A program made the translations under genes and the position numbers. Below are positions 17,940 through 24,441 of a stretch of 64,000 bases of DNA, one piece after another. The notes beneath the pieces were generated by a model. It was not told the DNA's origin and did no database searches. It saw only the letters and a program-made list of their open reading frames with translations. This DNA comes from Balneola sp. GTDB taxonomy: Bacteria; Bacteroidota; Rhodothermia; Balneolales; Balneolaceae. The stretch lies in contig JAEPNB010000003.1 in the NCBI GenBank assembly GCA_017643645.1, positions 124,001-188,000 on the forward strand, given 5' to 3'. Each line of letters begins with the position of its first letter. Position 1 is the stretch's first letter.

Positions 17940-20198
17940 CTAAAAATTAACTGTGTAAGATATTGTTGGTAGCAATGGCAAAAGAGGGACTTCAGTTCGC
18001 TCCACGGGGTTCTCATCGAAGTCGAAATTATAAAACCAAATATTCCTTCTGGAATACACATTTATGATCTGAAATTGCCATTCGGCTTCTCCCAAACCGA
18101 AAAAAGTTCCGAGTCTTGAGAAAGAAACATCCATTCTGTGGTATGGTGGTAATCTGGAGGCATTGATTTTACCAACTGTAAAGGTATTTAATTCATCATT
18201 AGCCCAGGGAGTGTTGTTTGCAGAGTATTGTCCAAGCACTTCTGTGTAAGCTTGTCCGGTAGCATAATTAAATGAAAGTGTAGATTTCCACCTCTTGCTT
18301 AGCTGATACGATAAAACAAGATTGAGATCGTTACGGCGATCATATTTTGGTGGATAACGCCTTCCGTTAGCATCCGGATTTCCAATTTCATTATTGTAAC
18401 CGGCAAATTTTTTCCAGGTATATGCAAATGTATATCCAACAAAGCCGGTAAAATTCCCACTTCTTTTTTCAAAGAAAAATTCAGCTCCGTAAGCATCACC
18501 GTTTCCAATTCTGAATAATTCAGGGTAGTCTAAACCTGAAACATCCTGAATAAACGGATCCAGTTCAAAAATGTCATTCATAGTTCTGTAGTAGAGTTCA
18601 ATATCAAAACCATATCCAAGAATTGGAATAGTTTTAGCTCCTACAATAAATTGATCTCCAAAAGAGGGTTTTACTCCATCATCTGCGGTAAGCCAAACGT
18701 CAAAGCCGGAAAATGCTTCGTTGGTAATTAAAGTTAAATACTGGTTATATCTTCCGTAAGCGGTCTGTAGTCTTATCCTGTCGTTTGCTTTATACTCAAG
18801 AGAGAAGCGTGGCTCGATTCGAAAATAATCTCCATCCGAAAGATAGCTTGTCCTTATTCCACTTACGACTTTCCACTTTTCAGATGGGCGCCAGGTATCA
18901 GAAATATAAACTGACCCGTATCTTGAATGACTTCTGGAACTAAAACTTGGTTCGTTATCAAAACGGTCGTTCAAACGGATTGTGAGTGTTCCTGCCCAAA
19001 TACCGATTGCCAAATCATGTTTTTCATTGGGGAGATATTCGAGATCTGCCTTAATGGAATAGTCGTAGATATTATTTCTTCGCTCAATTGGTGTTCCGCC
19101 TAATTCAAGTTCAGGATAATTAAAATACTGTGAGCCGGTGAGCACAAAATTGGAAAACAATTTTTCATTGAAGATGTGGGTCCAATTTCCACTTAGTGTC
19201 CGGTTTCCATAGTTAAGCTTGAATTCAGCATCGTTTCCAAATGGAAAGTTAACTTTATCCTGTCCGGAGTAAAATGCCAGCGAAAGTTTATCATCCTTAG
19301 TAGCATCATAATTCACTTTCCCGTTAAAGTCGAAAAAATAGAAACTGGAAGGGATATTATCGCTTGTACTTCTTAAAGCAGCAAGAACAGGTTCAAGTGT
19401 GCTTCTTCTGGCTGAAAACATCCAGGATCCTCTTTTATAAGGACCTTCAACAGAAACACGTGAAGCCAACATCCCCAGAGTTGCAGTTCCCTCAGTTTTA
19501 TTCCTGTTTCCGTCTTTATTATAAATGGTAAGCACTGAACTTAAACGGCCGCCATATTCAGCAGGATAACCTCCTTTATAAAGTCGAACGTCTTTGATTG
19601 CATCCGGGTTGAAAGTGGAAAAAAATCCAAAAAAGTGGCTCGGATTGTAAACGGTATTTCTGTCAAGCAGGATCAGGGTTTGATCGGGGCTTCCTCCACG
19701 TATATACAATCCACTCGAAAAATCAGAAGCTGCTTTTACACCGGGGAGCAACTGTATAGAGCGAAAGACATCTGCTTCAAAAACTTTGGGAAGTGATTTT
19801 ATAAGCTCAGTATTAATTTCTGCAGTTCCTATATCCTTTTGCTCTTCTTTCACACGATCACTGGTTACAACAATTTCATCGGTTGATATAACATTAGGTT
19901 CGAGTTCAATATCCAGTCGAAGCGTTTCATCCGCCGAAAGAGTAATAGTTTTTCTGAAAAGCTTAAAGCCAATGTAGGAACCTGCAATGGTATAAGTGCC
20001 TGGCTCCAGATTTGTAAGCGAAAAGTAACCAAGCGTGTTGGTGGATGTACCTCTGTTATTTTCGAGAAGTGCAACATTTGCACTTATAAGAGTCTCTCCT
20101 GAGCTTTTATCTGTTATGTAACCGTTTACCGAAGCATTTTGGGCGATCAGCATTGTTGGCATGAAAAGCATCAAAAATGCAGCAAGTTGTTTTATCAT
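17940..20198 (-). CDS. TonB-dependent outer membrane receptor
   Basis: 752 residues. A signal peptide (MIKQLAAFLMLFMPTMLIAQ) is followed by a carboxypeptidase-D-regulatory-like domain at about 22-105 (GYITDKSSGETLISANVALL, GSYIGFKLFRK), a plug domain (EIVVTSDRV, GVKAASDFSSGLYIRGGSPDQ, DLDGNTVYNP-like LLDRNTVYNPSHFFGFF) and a C-terminal beta barrel ending ISYTVNF with a terminal aromatic. It imports a ligand across the outer membrane with TonB energy. The ligand is unknown. It leads an operon with DUF4249, DUF4159 and VOC genes. Confidence 0.92.
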   Translation of the reverse strand: MIKQLAAFLMLFMPTMLIAQNASVNGYITDKSSGETLISANVALLENNRGTSTNTLGYFSLTNLEPGTYTIAGSYIGFKLFRKTITLSADETLRLDIELEPNVISTDEIVVTSDRVKEEQKDIGTAEINTELIKSLPKVFEADVFRSIQLLPGVKAASDFSSGLYIRGGSPDQTLILLDRNTVYNPSHFFGFFSTFNPDAIKDVRLYKGGYPAEYGGRLSSVLTIYNKDGNRNKTEGTATLGMLASRVSVEGPYKRGSWMFSARRSTLEPVLAALRSTSDNIPSSFYFFDFNGKVNYDATKDDKLSLAFYSGQDKVNFPFGNDAEFKLNYGNRTLSGNWTHIFNEKLFSNFVLTGSQYFNYPELELGGTPIERRNNIYDYSIKADLEYLPNEKHDLAIGIWAGTLTIRLNDRFDNEPSFSSRSHSRYGSVYISDTWRPSEKWKVVSGIRTSYLSDGDYFRIEPRFSLEYKANDRIRLQTAYGRYNQYLTLITNEAFSGFDVWLTADDGVKPSFGDQFIVGAKTIPILGYGFDIELYYRTMNDIFELDPFIQDVSGLDYPELFRIGNGDAYGAEFFFEKRSGNFTGFVGYTFAYTWKKFAGYNNEIGNPDANGRRYPPKYDRRNDLNLVLSYQLSKRWKSTLSFNYATGQAYTEVLGQYSANNTPWANDELNTFTVGKINASRLPPYHRMDVSFSRLGTFFGLGEAEWQFQIINVYSRRNIWFYNFDFDENPVERTEVPLLPLLPTISYTVNF

Positions 20199-20292
20199 AA
20201 ATTAGAGTCGGTAATAATTTTTTGGTCTTTAACGATAAAGCGCTCAAAAAGTTAGCGAAATAAAGTGCTTTTTATTGTTAAGAATATGTGAC

Positions 20293-21186
20293 TTATAGAT
20301 CCAGTTTTGGGGGCTCAGGATCTTTGTTAGGTAAATCCAGATCTGTGCCAAGAGCTTTATTCAATTTCTCAATGAAATAGGCGGACAGTAAAGGAGATTC
20401 CTTCTCTACATTTTGATGAACAAAGAAGTACAGATTTCTCAAACCATGATCCTTCCAGATCTTAAGTCTGTCTACCCATTCATCCAGTCTGGAATAATCT
20501 GTTTCATGGTTTGCACCTACATATCTGATAAAAGCATCCGGAGTTGTAAGTCGCATATGAAGAAGATCCCGTCGTCCGGCAGTATCAGTAATGATATTTG
20601 AGACGTTATGCTCTTCAAACAATTTATAAGTTCGGGCGGCTACGGTTTCATCATTGTACCAATCCGTATGACGGAGTTCTATTGCCAATGGAAGATCCTT
20701 CGGCCAGATTTTCAGAAACCGTTCAACCCGGTCAAAGTCTTTGGGTTTAAAATCATCTCTCAATTGCAGGAAGATCATCCCGAGTTTTTCCTCAAATGCT
20801 CGAATAGGAAGCGTATATTCTTCAACTAATGCTTCCACACCTTTTAGTCTTTTGAAGTGACTAATACTGTTTACTACTTTTGGGAAAAATTTAAAATTAT
20901 CTCCGGATTTTTCTCTCCATCCGGAAACTACATCTTCACCAAAGATTCTGTAATGTGTAGCATTTAATTCAATAGAGTTGAACTGTTTGGCATAATATTC
21001 TAATTCATCTTTTGTGCCCCGCGGATAAAACCCTTTCAGATCTTTTTTATTCCATTTTGCACACCCCACATATATTCCTTCCAGCTTTCCCGTTTTATTT
21101 GATTCCAACACTTTATATGTATCAGGATGGTCCTCTGGGAGTGATAGGTCTGAATTTCCCGGGTCGTCTACGCTTCCGAATTTCAT
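20293..21186 (-). CDS. DUF72 (YecE-like) family protein
   Basis: 297-residue DUF72 protein with a TIM-barrel-like fold. Characteristic stretches are IYVGCAKWNKKDLKGFYP, YYAKQFNSIELNATHYRI, PLAIELRHTDWYND and YFFVHQNVEKESPLLS. The biochemical role of this widespread family is unknown. It has an ATG start and no close neighbours on its strand. Confidence 0.88.
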   Translation of the reverse strand: MKFGSVDDPGNSDLSLPEDHPDTYKVLESNKTGKLEGIYVGCAKWNKKDLKGFYPRGTKDELEYYAKQFNSIELNATHYRIFGEDVVSGWREKSGDNFKFFPKVVNSISHFKRLKGVEALVEEYTLPIRAFEEKLGMIFLQLRDDFKPKDFDRVERFLKIWPKDLPLAIELRHTDWYNDETVAARTYKLFEEHNVSNIITDTAGRRDLLHMRLTTPDAFIRYVGANHETDYSRLDEWVDRLKIWKDHGLRNLYFFVHQNVEKESPLLSAYFIEKLNKALGTDLDLPNKDPEPPKLDL

Positions 21187-21193
21187 CTTTTTT

Positions 21194-21324
21194 GAATTAA
21201 GAATTAAGGATTAAAAATTAAGAATTGGTATCACTTAATTTATAAAGTAAGCTACATCATCAACTCTAGAAAGTAGAATTTTTAAATTATCATTCAATAA
21301 TTCTCAATTTTTAATTCTTAATTC
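21194..21324. repeat. AT-rich inverted repeat upstream of ssrA
   Basis: The segment 21194-21226 (starting GAATTAAGAATTAA) and the segment 21299-21324 (ending TTAATTCTTAATTC) are imperfect inverted copies separated by about 72 bp. They may form a cruciform or mark a degenerate small element. The low-complexity AT composition weakens the case. Confidence 0.5.
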
Positions 21325-21348
21325 CTAAATATAAATCGAAGTACAATA

Positions 21349-21377
21349 TTGTATTAAATATTCCGTATTTTGTAATA
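21349..21377 (+). promoter_or_regulatory. ssrA: Candidate ssrA promoter
   Basis: TTGTAT at 21349-21354 and GTAATA at 21372-21377 are separated by 17 bp, placing a start about 6-8 bases before the mature tmRNA 5' end. A perfect palindrome TACAATATTGTA (21342-21353) overlaps the -35 side. Both hexamers are imperfect matches. Confidence 0.35.
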
Positions 21378-21389
21378 GCAAACAACGAT

Positions 21390-21756
21390 GGGGGTGTTCT
21401 GGCTTCGACGGGACGCGTAATATCGCAGGTTGCATGTCGAGATTGTCCAATGGATCTCGTAATAATAACCATTATGGAAATTAATGTAATTGACAATAAT
21501 TACTCATACCGCCTAGCAGCGTAAGCTGACTAAGCTGTTCCCCCGGTTAGCGTGCCTATCAGTGCCGGGCTGAACATCATATAAGATAGGATAGCGTATT
21601 GGTGTTTTCTGTCTGCAATGCGTGAAACTTAAACAGAATAGCTTGAAGTCGCTTTGTTACTGGGCTCGGCTTCTCGCGAAATTCAATCAGTAACTAAACA
21701 TGTAGATGTTTGTAGGTTTACTGTTTCGGACCGGGGTTCGACTCCCCGCACCTCCA
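21390..21756 (+). ncRNA. ssrA: tmRNA
   Basis: Transfer-messenger RNA that rescues stalled ribosomes. The 5' end GGGGGTGTTCTGGCTTCGAC is the tmRNA signature. The acceptor stem forms from GGGGGTG (21390-21396) and CACCTCC (21749-21755), with discriminator A at 21756; the CCA tail is not encoded. The T arm is CGGGG-TTCGACT-CCCCG (21732-21748). The tag reading frame ends at TAA 21522-21524 and encodes ...DNNYSYRLAA; the resume codon is not certain, lying upstream of GAC 21492. A terminator hairpin follows at once. It is a one-piece tmRNA of about 367 nt. Confidence 0.97.
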
Positions 21757-21763
21757 CAAAATT

Positions 21764-21797
21764 AAAGCCAATTCGAGAAATCGGGTTGGCTTTTTTT
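21764..21797 (+). terminator. Rho-independent terminator of ssrA
   Basis: A 13-bp stem (AAAGCCAATTCGA / TCGGGTTGGCTTT, two G-T wobbles) with a GAAA tetraloop is followed by seven T residues, starting eight bases after the tmRNA. Confidence 0.95.
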
Positions 21798-21870
21798 GGT
21801 CGCTGATTTTGTCATTGTTAGTGATTTTCGCTGATGGGAAATCAGTGTAAATCAATTCAATCAGAAACCC

Positions 21871-23010
21871 TTACTCCGGCCTATGCACACAAGTAAAAGT
21901 CACATCATCAAGAGGAGCTTCCTGACCGATGAAGGCTTCTAAGGAGCTTTGGAGTTTTTTGACAATGGTTTTAGCATGAAGGGAGCCATATATTTCCATC
22001 AGAGATTGAATACGTTCTTCGCCATATTCTTCACCTCGGTGGTTTCTGGATTCGTTTAATCCATCAGTATAGAAAAGAACAGAGTCACCGGGTTTGAAGT
22101 GAAACTTCTTCACTTCCAGATGTTTTGCAAGCAAGGCACTGTTGGTCATACCTAAAGCAAATCCATCAGCTTTTAAGTTAAACGTAGTATCTCTTTCTCT
22201 GCTGTAATAGATCGGAATATTATGTCCGGCGCGAACATATTCGAATTCTTCTTTGTCATTTGGGAAAAAACCAACACAACCGGTCACAAAAGTTTTATCA
22301 CGGCTGTTACTTTTTACGTAATCGTTTAATTGAATGAACAGATCTTTTGGCGAAGGATGTTCTTTGGTGACCAACATATTTACTAACGCCTGCATCCTTA
22401 CCATATAAAGAGCTGCAGAAAGTCCTTTTCCGGAAACATCAGCAATAATTACATACGTACCTTTTTCAGTATCGATCACATCCAGATAATCACCGCCTAC
22501 TTCTTTAGCTGTGTGCGCAAAGGAATAGACTTCTAAATTCTTCTTATTAAGTGATGTGCTTGGCAACAGACTTAACTGAATATCTCTGGCAAGATCGATC
22601 TCTTTTTGCACATCAGACTTTTCAAGTAACTCTACCAACAGCAGCAGAAACATAGATACAAAACCAAAGGGGAGAAGTAACTCAGAAAAGAAAACAATTC
22701 CTTCCAGTCCAAAAATATTCACCAAATAATGGGAGACGAATCCAACAGAACCTAACCCGAATGCTAATCTTCTTGTAGGATTAAGACGTTGAGTCAAATC
22801 AGAAAATACACGAAGGAACTTAACATGTCCGGGAAGATTTTGCCCTTGTTGGCGTTCAATGTCTTCAACGGCTTCTTTGTATAACAGTTTTAAACGATCG
22901 GTATCGGCAGTAAGCTCTTTAGAGATACGGTCTTTGGACATCCCGGAAACATATTCCTGATAGAATTTCTTGGTTCCATAACCCGACTGTGCTTCGTTTT
23001 TTAAACTCAA
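21871..23010 (-). CDS. SpoIIE/RsbU-type PP2C serine phosphatase
   Basis: 379 residues. After a cytoplasmic N-terminus come two hydrophobic helices at about 80-100 and 103-129 (LLLPFGFVSMFLLLLVELL). The C-terminal PP2C-like (SpoIIE) phosphatase domain runs from about 145 to 376: ARDIQLSLLPS linker, AKEVGGDYLDVI with the metal-binding Asp, IIADVSGKGLSAALYM, GHNIPIYYS, DSVLFYTDGLNESR and PLDDVTFTCVHR. Such enzymes dephosphorylate anti-anti-sigma (STAS) proteins in partner-switching pathways; no STAS or anti-sigma kinase gene is nearby. The start is TTG at 23010. Its upstream region carries an 11-copy heptamer repeat that could affect expression. Confidence 0.9.
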   Translation of the reverse strand: MSLKNEAQSGYGTKKFYQEYVSGMSKDRISKELTADTDRLKLLYKEAVEDIERQQGQNLPGHVKFLRVFSDLTQRLNPTRRLAFGLGSVGFVSHYLVNIFGLEGIVFFSELLLPFGFVSMFLLLLVELLEKSDVQKEIDLARDIQLSLLPSTSLNKKNLEVYSFAHTAKEVGGDYLDVIDTEKGTYVIIADVSGKGLSAALYMVRMQALVNMLVTKEHPSPKDLFIQLNDYVKSNSRDKTFVTGCVGFFPNDKEEFEYVRAGHNIPIYYSRERDTTFNLKADGFALGMTNSALLAKHLEVKKFHFKPGDSVLFYTDGLNESRNHRGEEYGEERIQSLMEIYGSLHAKTIVKKLQSSLEAFIGQEAPLDDVTFTCVHRPE

Positions 23011-23098
23011 AGTATGTGCTTGTGATTATTTATTTGTGCCTTGTTCGTAATAATAGTCAAAAAGTTTTGAATTGGCTCGATTAATCTTTCGTTTTGGT

Positions 23099-23189
23099 GA
23101 TAGGTGATAGGTGATAGGTGATAGGTGATAGGTGATAGGTGATAGGTGATAGGTGATAGGTGATAGGTGATAGGTGAAAGGTGAAAGGT
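23099..23189. repeat. Heptanucleotide tandem array (GATAGGT)n
   Basis: Eleven perfect head-to-tail copies of GATAGGT (23099-23175) are followed by two variant copies GAAAGGT (23176-23189). The array starts 89 bp upstream of the TTG start of the minus-strand SpoIIE-type phosphatase. Slippage would change promoter spacing in 7-bp steps. Confidence 0.97.
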
Positions 23190-23204
23190 GATTAGGAATT
23201 GTCT

Positions 23205-23230
23205 TTAAACTAGGAGGACGTTTACGTCCG
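23205..23230. repeat. 26-bp direct repeat with palindromic core, copy 1
   Basis: Identical over 26 bp to 23330-23355. It contains the inverted repeat GGACGTTTACGTCC at 23216-23229 (6-bp arms, 2-bp centre). A diverged third copy is at 61088-61108. The form suggests a REP-like dispersed element. Confidence 0.88.
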
Positions 23231-23329
23231 TGTTGGTGGTACAGAATTTGGAAATGGAAGAGGCGTTGTTGGAAAAGCGCAGAACCTGAAGGATCTGCTG
23301 GTTAAAATTCCTGAAAATAATCAAAGAGA

Positions 23330-23355
23330 TTAAACTAGGAGGACGTTTACGTCCG
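23330..23355. repeat. 26-bp direct repeat with palindromic core, copy 2
   Basis: Second identical copy, with the palindrome GGACGTTTACGTCC at 23341-23354, nine bases before the 3' end of the adenosine deaminase gene. The start-to-start distance from copy 1 is 125 bp. Confidence 0.88.
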
Positions 23356-23363
23356 GAATCAAT

Positions 23364-24362
23364 TTAATATTGATCAAGAAGTTTGTTTCTCAATCTGGTT
23401 TTGGTTTCCTCATCCACAAAGGCAGCTTCGATGGCGAAGAGATTGGTTGCCAGATAGTCTTTTAATTTCCAGTCAAAATGGGTGTTCAGGTTTTTGTATT
23501 CATCAAATAAACTAACATTGGAAAGTGATCTGCCGTCGGTATTCACGCTCATAGAAACTCCGGATCTGTAAATCTTATCGATATTATGATTTGCTAGTTT
23601 CGGATAGATTCCCGTTTTAATATTACTGGTCGGGCATACTTCCAGATGGATGTCTTTTTCTTTGAGATACTCCATCAGAGTAGAGTCTTCATAACTTCGC
23701 ACTCCGTGACCGATTCTCTGGACATGAAGCTCATCAATGGCTTCCCATACATTTTTAGGTCCACATGCTTCTCCTGCATGACAGGTACAAGGAATTTCGT
23801 TTTCTCTTGCAAATTCGAAGGCTGATTTGTGCTCATCAATCGGATAGCCGGCTTCATCTGCAGCAAGATCAAAACCAACCACATTGGTGCCTTTGAAATC
23901 ATGAACTAACTGAATGGTTTCCAAACTCTGTGCTTCCGAAAAATGGCGAAGAGAGCATAAGATCAATCGAACTTCCATCTCCAGTTCAGCTGTGGCTTTT
24001 GAAATAGTTTCGTTGACGGTTTCGATAACTTGTTTTGCGGTTAAGCCTTGTTTCAGGTGTTGCAGAGGTGCAAACCGAACTTCACAATAGATGACATTAT
24101 CCGCTTTTAGTTGCTCTATAAAATCCAGCGTAACTAATTCCAGTTGCTCTCCGGTTTGCATAATGTCTATGCTGGCAGATGCACATTTTATATACTCAAC
24201 TAAGCTACCGCAGTTTTCAGGAGCTACAAAACGCTCACTGTATTCTTCCTCCGTTGTTCCGGGAAGTAATTTCTGAACCACCTGAAAGCTCAGTGAGCAA
24301 TCCAGATGAACGTGCAGTTCTACTTTTGGGAGTTGTTGAAGTTGTTGAGTAAAATTATTCAA
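23364..24362 (-). CDS. add: Adenosine deaminase
   Basis: 332-residue zinc metallohydrolase that converts adenosine to inosine (purine salvage). Zinc ligands and catalytic residues are visible: VELHVHLDCSL with H17 and H19, the TCHAGEACGP block with the His-Ala-Gly-Glu catalytic Glu, RIGHGVRS, and SVNTDGRSLSN with the zinc/catalytic Asp. VEVRFAPLQH-type residues (YCEVRFAPLQHL) are also present. The length is typical of bacterial Add. The start is TTG at 24362, since no in-frame ATG precedes the conserved VELHVH. A related adenine or aminodeoxyfutalosine deaminase role cannot be fully excluded. Confidence 0.9.
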   Translation of the reverse strand: MNNFTQQLQQLPKVELHVHLDCSLSFQVVQKLLPGTTEEEYSERFVAPENCGSLVEYIKCASASIDIMQTGEQLELVTLDFIEQLKADNVIYCEVRFAPLQHLKQGLTAKQVIETVNETISKATAELEMEVRLILCSLRHFSEAQSLETIQLVHDFKGTNVVGFDLAADEAGYPIDEHKSAFEFARENEIPCTCHAGEACGPKNVWEAIDELHVQRIGHGVRSYEDSTLMEYLKEKDIHLEVCPTSNIKTGIYPKLANHNIDKIYRSGVSMSVNTDGRSLSNVSLFDEYKNLNTHFDWKLKDYLATNLFAIEAAFVDEETKTRLRNKLLDQY

Positions 24363-24441
24363 ATGATTTAGAATCTGAATTCGGAATTAATGTCAAAACC
24401 TTTAGTTTCAAAGACTACAATTTCGACAAATAAAAGACTAC

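Larger units (their letters stand above)
23011..23363. other. 353-bp gene-free spacer rich in repeats
   Basis: This gap holds a heptanucleotide tandem array (23099-23189) and two identical 26-bp direct repeats with a palindromic core. The repeats flank about 99 bp whose frame from 23214 to the TAA at 23330-23332 stays open and reads coding-like (GRGVVGKAQNLKDLLVKIP), possibly a gene remnant. No start codon or ribosome site supports it as a live gene. Confidence 0.7.

Noticed and set aside
17039-18061. Longer reading frame for the DUF4249 protein starting at 18061
   Set aside because: It overlaps the TonB receptor coding sequence by over 100 bp and hides the clear lipoprotein signal peptide that begins at ATG 17935.
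19448-19463. parS site for ParB (CACGTG core)
   Set aside because: The CACGTG words seen near 19455, 30625 and 60055 lie in coding sequence and match the 16-bp parS consensus poorly outside the core.
23099-23189. CRISPR array
   Set aside because: The 7-bp unit repeats without spacers, so it is a simple tandem repeat.
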